Source: DATKQY01 sp035532475 | GTDB lineage: Bacteria > Actinomycetota > Acidimicrobiia > Acidimicrobiales > Bog-793 | Length of the DNA: 64,000 bases | Direction: 5' to 3' | Assembly: GCA_035532475.1 (NCBI GenBank) | Contig: DATKQY010000008.1 | Location: forward strand, 60,078-124,077 | In this document: in pieces, positions 7,742-16,803 of the stretch | Numbering within the stretch: the first letter of the stretch is position 1 | Layout of the letters: each line of letters begins with the position of its first letter | Notes under the pieces: model-generated | What the model saw: only the letters and a program-made list of their open reading frames with translations | Told to the model about the DNA's origin: nothing | Databases searched by the model: none | Made by a program: the position numbers and the translations under genes

Positions 7742-9373
7742 TCAGATGAGCTCGGGCTCCATGACGATCGCCCCGCAGGGGCACTCGGTGGCGCAGATGC
7801 CGCAGCCCTTGCAGTAGTCGAGATCGAAGCTGTAACGCAGGCCCGGGCCGAGCTTCAGCACGGCGTTGTCGGGGCAGACCCCGTAGCAGTTGTCGCACTC
7901 GAAGCAGTTCCCGCACGACATGCAGCGGCGGGCCTCGAAGAGGGCGTTGGACTCGTCGAGGCCCCCCACCACCTCGTCGAAGGTCGACTGGCGGCGGACC
8001 CGGTCGAGCTCCGGCCGAACGGTTCGCGGCGCGTCCGCGTAATACCAGGTGTTGAGCCGCTCGAACGCCGCGAGCTCCGGGCGCTCCGGGTGCACGTACT
8101 CGTCACCGCGCAGCCAGCTGTCGATGCCACGCGCGGCCGCCTTGCCGTGGCCGATCGCGACGGTCACCGTCTTGTCGCCGCCGCCGGCGACGTCGCCGCC
8201 GGCGAAGATCCCCGGCGCCCCGGTCGCCATCCCGGACGACACCACCTGGACGACCCCGTCCTCGACGGCGAGCTCGGAGAGCCCCCCGACGAGGGAGAGG
8301 TCGGCATCCTGGCCGAGGGCGAGCACGAGCGTGTCGGCCTCGAGCTCGTCGACCTCTCCGGTCGGCTCGGCCCGGTTCTCGTCGTTCAGTCGCATCTTCT
8401 CGAGCGACAGGCGCCCGCCCTCGAACCGCCCGATCGTGGAGAGCCACCTGACGGTGATGCCCTCCTCGAGCGCCTGCTTCAGCTCCTCCTCGTGCGCAGG
8501 CATGACCTCGCGGGTCCTGCGGTAGACGATGACGGGGTCGGTGGCGCCGAGACGGCGGGCGGTGCGGGCGGCGTCCATCGCCGTGTTGCCGCCGCCGTAG
8601 ATGGCGACGTGGCGGCCGAGCCTGATCTCACCCTCCTCGTCGGCCGAACGCAGGAGGCCGAGCGCGTCGAGGACGCGGCTCGAGTCGCCGGCGGGGATGT
8701 AGGCACGCTTGGCTAGCTGGGCACCGACGCCGAGGAACACGGCGTCGAAGCCGCCCTCGCGCCGCTCGTCGTCGAGGTCGCGCACAGTGTGGCCGAGCTC
8801 GAGCTCGACGCCGACCCGCAGGATCCGTCCGACCTCGGCGTCGAGGACGTCGCGGGGCAGCCGGTAGGCGGGGATGCCGTAGCGCATCATGCCGCCGGCC
8901 TCGTCGTTGGCGTCTGCCACGACCACGTGGTGGCCGAGCCGGGCGAGCTGGTAGGCGCAGGAGAGGCCGGCAGGACCGGCCCCGACGACGAGCACGCTGC
9001 GGCCCGTCGGCGCGCCCGGGCCGGGCAGCTCCCAGCCCCGCTCGAGGGCGAGGTCGCCGAGGAAGCGCTCGACGGCGTTGATGCCGACCGCCTCGTCGAG
9101 CTGGCCGCGATTGCAGGCCGTCTCGCAGGGGTGGTAGCAGACCCGGCCCATGATCGCCGGCAGCGGGTTGTCCTCGACGAGCCGGCGCCAGGAAGCCTCG
9201 TAGTCGCCGGACTCGGCGTGGTAGAGCCAGCCCTGGCAGTTCTCGCCCGCCGGGCAGGCGTCATTGCACGGCGGCATCAGGTCGACGTAGACGGGCCGCT
9301 CGACCCGCCACGACCCGGTGAGGTTGGCCCGGCTCGAGCCCGGGTCGAGCGTGATCGCGAAGGGCCGCTCCAT
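7742..9373 (-). CDS. GltD-like iron-sulfur flavoprotein of the 2-oxoacid oxidoreductase operon
   Basis: A 543-aa protein related to the small subunit of glutamate synthase. An N-terminal cysteine-rich domain (CNDACPAGENC, later CYHPCETACNR) is followed by an FAD-binding GAGPAGLSCAYQLARLG, a NAD(P)-binding GGGNTAMDAARTARRLG, and the flavin-closing GIFAGGDVAGG. The C-terminus has a ferredoxin module with CMSCGNCFECDNCYGVCP and CKGCGICATECP, enough for two [4Fe-4S] clusters. It is the last gene of the operon and its ATG overlaps the stop of the beta subunit (TGATG). It probably passes electrons from the oxidoreductase to NAD(P), in the manner of PadH of phenylglyoxylate dehydrogenase; the electron direction is inferred. 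Confidence 0.87.
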   Translation of the reverse strand: MERPFAITLDPGSSRANLTGSWRVERPVYVDLMPPCNDACPAGENCQGWLYHAESGDYEASWRRLVEDNPLPAIMGRVCYHPCETACNRGQLDEAVGINAVERFLGDLALERGWELPGPGAPTGRSVLVVGAGPAGLSCAYQLARLGHHVVVADANDEAGGMMRYGIPAYRLPRDVLDAEVGRILRVGVELELGHTVRDLDDERREGGFDAVFLGVGAQLAKRAYIPAGDSSRVLDALGLLRSADEEGEIRLGRHVAIYGGGNTAMDAARTARRLGATDPVIVYRRTREVMPAHEEELKQALEEGITVRWLSTIGRFEGGRLSLEKMRLNDENRAEPTGEVDELEADTLVLALGQDADLSLVGGLSELAVEDGVVQVVSSGMATGAPGIFAGGDVAGGGDKTVTVAIGHGKAAARGIDSWLRGDEYVHPERPELAAFERLNTWYYADAPRTVRPELDRVRRQSTFDEVVGGLDESNALFEARRCMSCGNCFECDNCYGVCPDNAVLKLGPGLRYSFDLDYCKGCGICATECPCGAIVMEPELI

Positions 9374-10443
9374 CAGCTCTGACCTCCCGTGGTGTCCGCC
9401 GTGGCCTCGAGGAGGCGATAGGTGGCGATGTTGGCGTCGGCGATCGCTTGGATCCGTGCGACGAGGTCCGGCCGACCGTGCTCGCCGAAGAGGTGCCGGA
9501 ACCGGCTCTGCAGTCGCAGGTACGACTCGACCGGCTCGCGGCGGCGGATCTGCGCGGCATGGGTGACCTTTCCGCCCTCCGCCTCGAACACGGGGAAGAG
9601 CCCGGTCTCCTTGGCGAGCCTGGCGATCTTGACGGTGTCGCCGGGCTCGGAGCCCCAGCCGAGGGGGCACGGCACGAGGACGTGGAGGTAGCGGGCGCCG
9701 CGGATCGCCATCGCCCGCCTGACCTTGGCCTCCAGGTCGTGCAGGTCGGCGACCGTCGCGGTGGCCACGTAGGGGATCCCGTGCGCCATGGCAAGGCGCG
9801 GCAGGTCCTTGCCCTGCCCGAAAGGGGCGCCCGGCTCGAGGCCGAACGCCTCCGTCGTCGCCGTGCGCGCCGCGGGAGGCGTCGCTGCGGAGCGCTGGAC
9901 GCCGGTGTTCATGTAGGCCTCGTTGTCGTAGCAGACGAACAGGACGTCGTCGTTGCGCTCGAACATCCCCGAGAGGCAGCCGAAACCGATGTCGACCGTG
10001 CCCCCGTCGCCCGCCTGGGCGACGACGCGCACGTCGCTCCTTCCCTTCACCCGCATCGCGGCGGCGACGCCCGTGGCGACCGCCGGAGCGTTGCCGAACA
10101 GCGAGTGCATCCAGGCGATCCGCCAGGAACTCTCCGGGTAGGGGGTCGAGAAGACCTCGAGACAGCCCGTTGCGTTGACGGCGACGAGCCTGCCCTCGAC
10201 CGCGCGCATCGCGGCGTCGAGCGTGTAGCGGGCCCCGAGCGCCTCGCCGCAGCCGCGACACGCCCGGTGGCCGGCGTCGAGCGAGTTCGTCCGGCCGATG
10301 TCGGACTGGACGGTCCGCAAGGAGCGGTCGAGCAGCCGGTTGCCGACGGCGAACGAGCCGACCTGGTAGAAGTGCACCCGGCCGTCCACGTCGGTCGGGT
10401 CGTCCGCGGTGGGGAGCGGTTCGGGCACGTCGATCTCCTTCAC
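9373..10443 (-). CDS. porB: 2-oxoacid:ferredoxin oxidoreductase, beta subunit
   Basis: A 356-aa thiamine-diphosphate-binding subunit. The TPP/Mg motif is GDGGTVDIGFGCLSGMFERN ending in a YDNEAYMNTG block. The cysteines expected to hold a proximal [4Fe-4S] cluster are present: HRACRGCGEAL, ATGCLEV and VPCPLGWG. These are diagnostic of pyruvate-type ferredoxin oxidoreductases, which oxidatively decarboxylate a 2-oxoacid to acyl-CoA. The GTG start lies 6 bp after the alpha-subunit stop. The substrate cannot be read from sequence; pyruvate is the default. Confidence 0.92.
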   Translation of the reverse strand: MKEIDVPEPLPTADDPTDVDGRVHFYQVGSFAVGNRLLDRSLRTVQSDIGRTNSLDAGHRACRGCGEALGARYTLDAAMRAVEGRLVAVNATGCLEVFSTPYPESSWRIAWMHSLFGNAPAVATGVAAAMRVKGRSDVRVVAQAGDGGTVDIGFGCLSGMFERNDDVLFVCYDNEAYMNTGVQRSAATPPAARTATTEAFGLEPGAPFGQGKDLPRLAMAHGIPYVATATVADLHDLEAKVRRAMAIRGARYLHVLVPCPLGWGSEPGDTVKIARLAKETGLFPVFEAEGGKVTHAAQIRRREPVESYLRLQSRFRHLFGEHGRPDLVARIQAIADANIATYRLLEATADTTGGQS

Positions 10444-10449
10444 CTCGGC

Positions 10450-11703
10450 TCAGACCGGTCCGGCGGCGACGGACCGGATGTCGCGGAGCACGTTCTCCGC
10501 GGTCGGCCCCGAGCGGCGCGTCGCCGCCATGCGTTCGAGCTCGCGCCGCACGATGTCCTCGTCGAGGTCGAGGAAGGTGAGCGGCGGCAGACGGTCCTCG
10601 ACGGCGTCGACGAGGACCCCGTCGAGCGACGCTCCGGTGATCGGCCGCCCACCGAGGCCGGCCACGACGGTGACGACGACCGGGTTGAGGCCCTGCAGCG
10701 CCATCGCGACGTCGGTGGACAGCACGCCCCCGAAGCCGATGCTGAAGGCCTTCTCGACGACCACGATGCTGCGCGCCCGGCCGAGCGCCCGCCGGACGGC
10801 GTCACGTGGAAACGGCCGGAAGGAGGTGATGCCGACCACGCCGATGCGCTCGCCGCGCTCCCGGCGCTCGTCGACGGCGTCCTTGATCGTGCCGAGCACC
10901 GAGCCGAGGGCGACGACGACGATGTCGGCGTCCTCGGTCCGGTACGTCGAGACGAGCCCGCCCGAACGGCGCCCGAACAACTCGGCGAACTCGTCGGCGA
11001 CGGCGGGGATCCGCTCCAGCACGGCGAGCTGGCGGGCGTGCGCCAAGTAGCGAACCTCCTCGAAGGCCTCGGGTCCGACCATGGCGCCGATCGAGACCGG
11101 CTCGTCGGGGTCGAGCACCTGGCGCGGCTCGAACGGCGGCAGGAAGGCGTCGACGAGCGGCTGATCGGGGACATCGACCCGCTCGACGGCGTGGGTGAGC
11201 ACGAAGCCGTCCATGCAGACCATGACGGGGACCGAGAGCTCCTCGGCGAGGCGGAAGGCCTGCACGTGGAGGTCGGCCGCCTCCTGGTTCGTCTCGGCGA
11301 ACAGCTGGACCCAGCCGGAGTCCCGCACCGCCATCGCGTCGCTGTGGTCGTTCCAGATGTTGATCGGTGCACCGACCGCTCGGTTGGCGAGGGTCATGAC
11401 GATCGGGAGGCCGAGGCCGGCCGCGTTGTAGACGGCTTCGACCATGAACAGCAGGCCCTGGCTCGCGGTGGCCGTGTAGGCGCGGGCACCCGCCGCCGAG
11501 GCGCCGATGGCGACCGAGAGGGCCGCGAACTCCGACTCGACGTTGATGAACTCGCACGGCGACAGCTCGCCCGAGCGGACCATCGCCCCGACCGCCTCGA
11601 TGATGTGGGTCTGCGGCGAGATGGGGTAGGCGCAGACGACCTCGGGTCGGCAGCAGGCGACCGCCTCGGCGACCGCCCTCGAACCTTCAATCTGGCGCAG
11701 CAC
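10450..11703 (-). CDS. porA: 2-oxoacid:ferredoxin oxidoreductase, alpha subunit
   Basis: A 417-aa subunit with domains I and II of the PFOR family: CAYPISPQTHIIEAVG, then NVESEFAALSVAIGASAAG, and ATASQGLLFMVEAVYNAAGL, followed by NRAVGAPINIWNDHSD. These form the pyrimidine side of the TPP site with the beta subunit. I chose GTG at 11703 because AGGAG precedes it and the protein then begins with the conserved RQIEGSRAVAEA; a longer reading to 11781 would add an unlikely proline-rich leader. It overlaps the gamma gene by 17 bp. Confidence 0.91.
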   Translation of the reverse strand: MLRQIEGSRAVAEAVACCRPEVVCAYPISPQTHIIEAVGAMVRSGELSPCEFINVESEFAALSVAIGASAAGARAYTATASQGLLFMVEAVYNAAGLGLPIVMTLANRAVGAPINIWNDHSDAMAVRDSGWVQLFAETNQEAADLHVQAFRLAEELSVPVMVCMDGFVLTHAVERVDVPDQPLVDAFLPPFEPRQVLDPDEPVSIGAMVGPEAFEEVRYLAHARQLAVLERIPAVADEFAELFGRRSGGLVSTYRTEDADIVVVALGSVLGTIKDAVDERRERGERIGVVGITSFRPFPRDAVRRALGRARSIVVVEKAFSIGFGGVLSTDVAMALQGLNPVVVTVVAGLGGRPITGASLDGVLVDAVEDRLPPLTFLDLDEDIVRRELERMAATRRSGPTAENVLRDIRSVAAGPV

Positions 11704-12289
11704 CGGCGAGCTCCTCTTCCTCTTGCAGCACGTGTTCGTGGGCGGCGAGGGCGGCGGCGACGTTGCCGTCGGCGACGGCACCCGAGAACCGCTCGCGGAT
11801 CGCCGCCTCGACGGCCCCGATCGTCACGACCCCGGTCATCGCCGCCAGGCCGCCGAGCAGCACGGCGTTCGGCAGGGGCCGGCCGAGGTGGTGCAGCGCG
11901 AGCTCGGTCGCGGGGACCGTGATCAGCCGGTCCGGACGGAGCGTCTTCACGAACTCGCCGAGGCCGAGCTCGACGAAGGTCTTCGAGGTGTTGACCAGCA
12001 TGTAGGCCTGCGGTGTCAGCCCGGCGAGCAGGTCGACCTGGTAAAGGAGGGTGGCGTCCTGGATCACCAGTGCGTCCGGGGCGACGACCGGGGCCCGGGT
12101 GCGGATCGGCGAGTCGCTGATCCGGCAGAACGCCACGACCGGCGCGCCCATGCGCTCGGATCCGAAGCTCGGGAACGCCTGGGCGTGGCGGCCGTCGAGG
12201 AAGGCCGCGACGGCGAGGAGCTCGGCGGCCGTGACCGCCCCCTGGCCGCCCCGGCCGTGGATCCGCACCTGGAACGCCGAGTCGGACAT
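11687..12289 (-). CDS. porG: 2-oxoacid:ferredoxin oxidoreductase, gamma subunit
   Basis: A 200-aa protein with the hallmark IHGRGGQGAVTAAELLAVAA at the N-terminus and SFGSERMGAPV near residue 42, typical of the gamma subunit (domain III). First gene of the four-gene operon. ATG at 12289 is preceded by a GAGGTGGGA site; a longer reading to 12598 has no conserved content. The divergent neighbour across about 310 bp is TreT, so the operon promoter must lie in that interval. Confidence 0.9.
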   Translation of the reverse strand: MSDSAFQVRIHGRGGQGAVTAAELLAVAAFLDGRHAQAFPSFGSERMGAPVVAFCRISDSPIRTRAPVVAPDALVIQDATLLYQVDLLAGLTPQAYMLVNTSKTFVELGLGEFVKTLRPDRLITVPATELALHHLGRPLPNAVLLGGLAAMTGVVTIGAVEAAIRERFSGAVADGNVAAALAAHEHVLQEEEELAGAAPD

Positions 12290-12600
12290 CTGTGACTTCC
12301 CACCTCTCGGGCCTGCCGCGACGGCTGTGGCTGTTCGCGGCTCGACGCCAGCCTGCCAGCGGGCGTCCGCGGCGGGTAGGGCCGATGGTCCCGGAACACG
12401 ACGGCACCGCGCGAGGCCGTGCCCGGTGGCACGCTCGCCGGAGGCTCCTCCCGGTACTGGTGCTGTTGGTCCCTGGTGCGCCGGAGCCACCGGCGACGAA
12501 GATGGTTCGGTGACGACGGGCGAGGACGCGAGGAGCTGCGTGCCCGCGGGGCGCGCGACGCGCCGGGCCCGCCCGCCGGCTCGGCGCCCTGGGTGCACCG

Positions 12601-13839
12601 GTGCTGCGCAGGGTTGAGGTAGGCGCCCAGCAGCTGGCGGACTACCGGAGGAGCGCGGGCGGCGACGCCGTCGACGAGCTGCGGGCGCTGGCGGCTCCGT
12701 TGCGCGGCGCGCGCGTGCTCCACGTGAACGCCACCCCCTACGGTGGCGGCGTCGCCGAGATCCTGCGCTCGGAGGTGCCGCTGCTGCGCGACCTCGGCGT
12801 CGCGGCCGACTGGAAGCTCATCTCGGGCGACCACGAGTTCTTCAGCGTCACGAAGGCGATCCACGACGGGCTGCAGGGAGCCCCCCGCGCGCTCGACGAG
12901 CACGAGTGGGCGATCTACGCCGACCATTCCGCGGCGAACGCCGCCCAGCTCGACGACGAGAAGTACGACCTCATCGTCGTCCACGACCCGCAGCCCCTCG
13001 CGCTGCCCCACCTTCGCGGGCGCGGCCAGAGCCGCTGGATCTGGCGATGCCACATCGACACCTCGGAGCCCAACGTCGCGGTGTGGAACGCCCTCCTCCC
13101 GTACTTCGACGACTACGACGCCGCGGTCTTCACCGCGGAGGGGTTCGCTCCGCCGGAGTTCCCTGGCGGGCGCGTCGAGATCATCGCGCCGGCGATCGAC
13201 CCGGAGAGCCCGAAGAACATCGAGCTCGGTGCGCACCTGGCCCGCCGGATGCTGGCGTGGATCGGCGTCGACCTGCACCGGCCGCTGATCGCCCAGATCT
13301 CGCGCTTCGACCCGTGGAAGGACCCGGCCGGGGTCATCGAGGCGTACCGCATCGCGAAGCGTGACGCCCCGGCGCTCCAGCTCGCCCTCGTCGGATCGAT
13401 GGCGCTCGACGACCCGGAGGCCTGGCTCGTCTACGACCAGATCGCGGCGCTGGCGGCCGGCGACCCGGACATCCTGCTCTTCACGAACCTGAACGGCGTC
13501 GGCAATATGGAGGTGAACGCCTTCCAGCGTCTTGCCGACGTCATCGTCCAAAAGTCGCTGCGGGAGGGGTTCGGCCTCGTCGTGTCCGAGAGCCTGTGGA
13601 AGGGGACGCCCGTCGTGGCGGGCGAGGCGGGCGGGATCCCCCTGCAGCTCCCGGACGGGGTGGGCGGCTACCTCGTCGGCTCGGTCGAAGAGTGTGCGGC
13701 GCGGATCACCGAGCTGCTCGCCGACCCGCGCGAGGGTGAGCGCCTCGGGGCCGCGGGCCGCGAGCACGTGCGCCGCAACTTCCTGCTCCCCCGGCTGCTA
13801 GCGGACGAGCTCCGGCTGTACGCGAGCATCCTCGCCTAG
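12601..13839 (+). CDS. treT: TreT-like trehalose synthase (GT4 glycosyltransferase)
   Basis: A 412-aa GT-B fold glycosyltransferase of family GT4. Features: HVNATPYGGGVAEILRSEVP near residue 41, WRCHIDTSEPN near 148, ISRFDPWKDPAGVIEAYR near 232 and a C-terminal EGFGLVVSESLWKGTPVVA, the nucleotide-sugar-binding E-x7-E. The HVN-x-PYGGGVAE block and the RFDPWKDP block are those of trehalose glycosyltransferring synthase, which joins NDP-glucose and glucose to trehalose. GTG start at the beginning of the open frame; a few residues of uncertainty. The 3' end shares a palindromic CTAG with the convergent gene, so both stops are TAG on opposite strands. Confidence 0.83.
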   Translation: MLRRVEVGAQQLADYRRSAGGDAVDELRALAAPLRGARVLHVNATPYGGGVAEILRSEVPLLRDLGVAADWKLISGDHEFFSVTKAIHDGLQGAPRALDEHEWAIYADHSAANAAQLDDEKYDLIVVHDPQPLALPHLRGRGQSRWIWRCHIDTSEPNVAVWNALLPYFDDYDAAVFTAEGFAPPEFPGGRVEIIAPAIDPESPKNIELGAHLARRMLAWIGVDLHRPLIAQISRFDPWKDPAGVIEAYRIAKRDAPALQLALVGSMALDDPEAWLVYDQIAALAAGDPDILLFTNLNGVGNMEVNAFQRLADVIVQKSLREGFGLVVSESLWKGTPVVAGEAGGIPLQLPDGVGGYLVGSVEECAARITELLADPREGERLGAAGREHVRRNFLLPRLLADELRLYASILA

Positions 13840-15182
13840 CGCGACCCGCCGCCGCCCTCCCGGGCGCCCCCGGGAGGCGCGCCGAAGCGGGAGCCGACGA
13901 AGCCGACCAGGACGACCGGCAGCGCGAACGCGGGGTCGAGCTGGGCGGCGAGCCCCTCGCACATGACCACGGTCTTCACGAGCAGCGCGAGCTCGCTCGG
14001 GAAGCGCAGCCGGTGGCGCCGGCTCACCGCCATGAAGTCCACCAGCAGCGGGGCGAGCCGCATCTCGCCGAGCGGCGTCTCGAACGAGGCCGCGGTCAGC
14101 CGTTCCAGCTCCTCGATGAAGTGCTCCTCGTCGACGCCGTCGGGGACGACGCCGAGCTCGCGAAGCGCCGCGGCGCTGCGCCTGATGTCATTGGTGGCGA
14201 GCGCGAACAGGATCTCGCCGAGGGCGTCACGGACCGCCAGCGCGACGGTGCCGGTCATGCCGAAGTCGACCATCGCCAGCCGTCCGCTCTCCTCGACGAA
14301 GAAGTTCCCCGGATGCGGGTCGGCGTGGTAGAAGCCGTCGGCGAAGACCATCGTCAGGTAGACGGTCGCGAACACGCGGGCGAGCTCGGGGCGGTCGACG
14401 CCCATCGCGTCGAGCGCGGCCAGGTCGTTGATCTTCGCGCCACGTATGCGCTCCAGCGTGAGGACCGCCGTCGTCGTCGAGCCCCAGACGACTTCGGGGA
14501 TGTGGACCCCGAGGGGCACGAGGCTCACCCGCAGGCGTTCGGCGCTGTGCCCCTCGGCGACGTAGTCGAGCTCGGCGCGGATCGTGCGGCCGAACTCCTC
14601 GACGAAGCCGACGAGGTCGATGCGCCGGAGCGCGCCCGGCGGGAGCGACGCCACGCGCGCCATGCGCCGGAGGATCCCGAGGTCCTCCCCGATCGAGCGG
14701 GTGACGCCCGGGCGGCGCACCTTCACCACGACGTCCCGACCGTCGCGCAGCACGGCGCCGTGCACCTGACCGATCGACGCCGCGGCGAGCGGCGTCTCGT
14801 CGAAGGAGGAGAAGACCTCCTCGAGCGGACGCCCGAGCTCGCGGCGCACGCTCTCGCGCACCGCGGCAGACGGTACCGGCGGTGCCGCGTCCTGCAGCAT
14901 GGCCAACGCCTCCTCGAAACGCGGCGGGACGAGGTCGGGGCGGGTGGAGAGGACCTGGCCGAGCTTGATGAAGGTCGGGCCGAGCTCGGCGAGGGCGTCG
15001 CGCAGGTGCCCCGGGCCGGTCGGCGGGCGACCGTCGCGGGCGAGCACGCGCCGGAAGAGGTCCGTCGCCAACGCGAGCCCGTGGCGCGTGAAGACACCGA
15101 CGATCTCCGCCACACGCGCCCGAGTGCGCAGGCGCGCCCCGGTGCGTGGCGCGGCAGACGCCGCTCGGTGATCTGGTCCCAT
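13836..15182 (-). CDS. AarF/UbiB (ABC1) family atypical kinase
   Basis: A 448-aa protein of the UbiB/AarF/COQ8 family. Diagnostic elements are the KxGQ motif (PTFIKLGQVLSTRPDL), the alanine-rich loop replacing the P-loop (AAASIGQVHGA), YHADPHPGNFF and the metal-binding DFG (AMVDFGMTG). The C-terminus ends in a hydrophobic stretch (ALPVVLVGFVGSRFG). Family members support quinone and lipid biosynthesis; here the exact target is unknown. I took the ATG at 15182, because the upstream extension is arginine/proline-rich and unlike the family. Convergent with TreT, overlapping it by 4 bp. Confidence 0.88.
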   Translation of the reverse strand: MGPDHRAASAAPRTGARLRTRARVAEIVGVFTRHGLALATDLFRRVLARDGRPPTGPGHLRDALAELGPTFIKLGQVLSTRPDLVPPRFEEALAMLQDAAPPVPSAAVRESVRRELGRPLEEVFSSFDETPLAAASIGQVHGAVLRDGRDVVVKVRRPGVTRSIGEDLGILRRMARVASLPPGALRRIDLVGFVEEFGRTIRAELDYVAEGHSAERLRVSLVPLGVHIPEVVWGSTTTAVLTLERIRGAKINDLAALDAMGVDRPELARVFATVYLTMVFADGFYHADPHPGNFFVEESGRLAMVDFGMTGTVALAVRDALGEILFALATNDIRRSAAALRELGVVPDGVDEEHFIEELERLTAASFETPLGEMRLAPLLVDFMAVSRRHRLRFPSELALLVKTVVMCEGLAAQLDPAFALPVVLVGFVGSRFGAPPGGAREGGGGSR

Positions 15183-15318
15183 GCGCGTGCTCGCTCTCAA
15201 GCTCGCCGGCGGCGGCCGGCGCCGCCGGGCCGGCGGAGGCACCGTCCCCTGGCGGTCCACCATACGGGTGCGCCGCGCCTGCGTGCGCAGGGCGCTCGCG
15301 CCGCGGCCCTCCGCGCCC

Positions 15319-16227
15319 TTACGGCCGGGCCGTCGCGCCCGAGGGGTCCGGGGCGGCCGGAGGGACCGGCCCACTTCGGGCGCCGAGCGTCGGGCAGGTC
15401 ACCGCACCCGCGGAGGACACGAAGACGCCGAGCGTGCCGATGCGCTCGATCGCCACCTCGACGCGGTCGCCCGCGACGATCGGGCCGACCCCGGCCGGCG
15501 TGCCCGTGGCGATGATGTCGCCCGGGAAGAGGGTCATGACCGAGGAGGCGTAGGAGATGATCCGCGCGACGGACCAGACGAGCTCGGAGGTCGAGGCGTC
15601 CTGGCGGACGACGCCGTTCACCGAGCAGGTCAGGCGGAGCGCCCCAGGGTCGCCGAGCTCGTCGGCGGTCACGACCCAGGGGCCGGTCGGGGTGAAGGTC
15701 GGGAACGACTTGCGCGTCGAGCGGTCCTCGCCGCCGCGCATCGTCACGTCGAGCAGGCAGGTGTAGCCGAACACGGCGTCGAGCGCCTCGTCCTCGCCGA
15801 CGTCGGACACCACACGCCCGATCATGGCGGCGAGCTCGCCCTCCTGGTCGAAGCGCCGGTCCGTATACGGCAGGCGAACCGTCGACTCCGGTCCGGTAAC
15901 CGACGACCGCGCCTTCAAGAAGACGCCGAGGCTCCGGATGTCGAGCACCTCGCTCATCTCGACCATGTGGTCGGCGTAGTTGACGGGCGCCGCGACGATC
16001 GCGCCGGGCAGCGGCACCGGCGCGGCGAGGCGCGCGTCGGCGAGGGGGGTTCGCGGCGCTCCGCTCGCCAGCACGCGGAGCGCCGCGAAGCCGTTCGCGC
16101 CGGCGAGCGCGATGAGCGAGAGCATCGTCGGCTCGAAGCCCGCCGCGACCAGTGCCGGCGACAGGTCGACGAGCGCCTCGCCGTCGGCCATGCCGACCCC
16201 GCCGCCCTCCAGGCTCACCAGGCGCAT
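15319..16227 (-). CDS. fumarylacetoacetate hydrolase-family enzyme
   Basis: A 302-aa protein. The C-terminal two thirds is the FAH fold: NYADHMVEM near residue 104, the acidic metal site FDQEGELAAMIGR, FGYTCLLDVTMRGGE, and GDIIATGTPAGVGP near 250. This family hydrolyses or decarboxylates diketo acids at the end of aromatic degradation routes, including fumarylpyruvate in the gentisate pathway. A gentisate-type dioxygenase lies 6.4 kb away and a maleylpyruvate-isomerase-family gene 28 kb away, which makes a fumarylpyruvate role possible but not shown. ATG start at 16227. Confidence 0.85.
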   Translation of the reverse strand: MRLVSLEGGGVGMADGEALVDLSPALVAAGFEPTMLSLIALAGANGFAALRVLASGAPRTPLADARLAAPVPLPGAIVAAPVNYADHMVEMSEVLDIRSLGVFLKARSSVTGPESTVRLPYTDRRFDQEGELAAMIGRVVSDVGEDEALDAVFGYTCLLDVTMRGGEDRSTRKSFPTFTPTGPWVVTADELGDPGALRLTCSVNGVVRQDASTSELVWSVARIISYASSVMTLFPGDIIATGTPAGVGPIVAGDRVEVAIERIGTLGVFVSSAGAVTCPTLGARSGPVPPAAPDPSGATARP

Positions 16228-16803
16228 CGTGCCCCCGCCCTCGGCGCGCCGGTGCGGTCGGGATCATGTCCGAAGGTCGCGCGGGGGCCTCGATCCCGCG
16301 GCCGGCGTCGAGGGCACGCCCGGCGCTGTTCCGGCCGGTCCTCCTCTGCCTGAAGCCGCCGAAGCGCCAGCACACGGGCGAGCTCGTTCGTCCGCCGCGG
16401 GGTCCGGGCCACCAGGATGGGAAGGCCGGCCCCGCTCGCGCCGGCGACGGGCACCGACGCGACCCGTGCACCCGGCCATGTCGTCATGGGACCGCTTCCC
16501 TCCTCGTCTCGCGCGCGCCACCGCCGACCCGGTCGTCCCCGTCGGAGGAGCGCAGCTGGTGCATGGGGCGCTCATCGTACCCGGCGTTCCGCTGCTGTCA
16601 CGTCGTCGGGTAGATCGTTCTGTATGTCAGAAGCGTCGGAACGGGGCCGCCGACGCGTCCGCGAGCGCGGGCGTTTGGATTCTGGTCTGTAGAAGTTCTG
16701 GATCGCTCCTTGCACAGCTCGGGAGACACCCGTATCTTCGGGCGACGGTGCACCTCGACCGGGAGCGCTCCGGCCCCGTCGACCGTGAAAGGGGAGGCCG
16801 TCG
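16228..16803. other. divergent intergenic region
   Basis: A 576-bp region between the FAH-family gene (minus) and the amidohydrolase (plus). No convincing coding sequence is seen. A TTGCAC at 16710-16715 and GTATCT at 16732-16737, 16 bp apart, may be the -35 and -10 of the amidohydrolase promoter (weak). Confidence 0.4.

Noticed and set aside
9448..11922. 824-codon open frame on the plus strand opposite the oxidoreductase genes
   Set aside because: Antisense to well-supported genes; composition is His/Asp/Arg-rich as expected for the complement of high-GC coding sequence.
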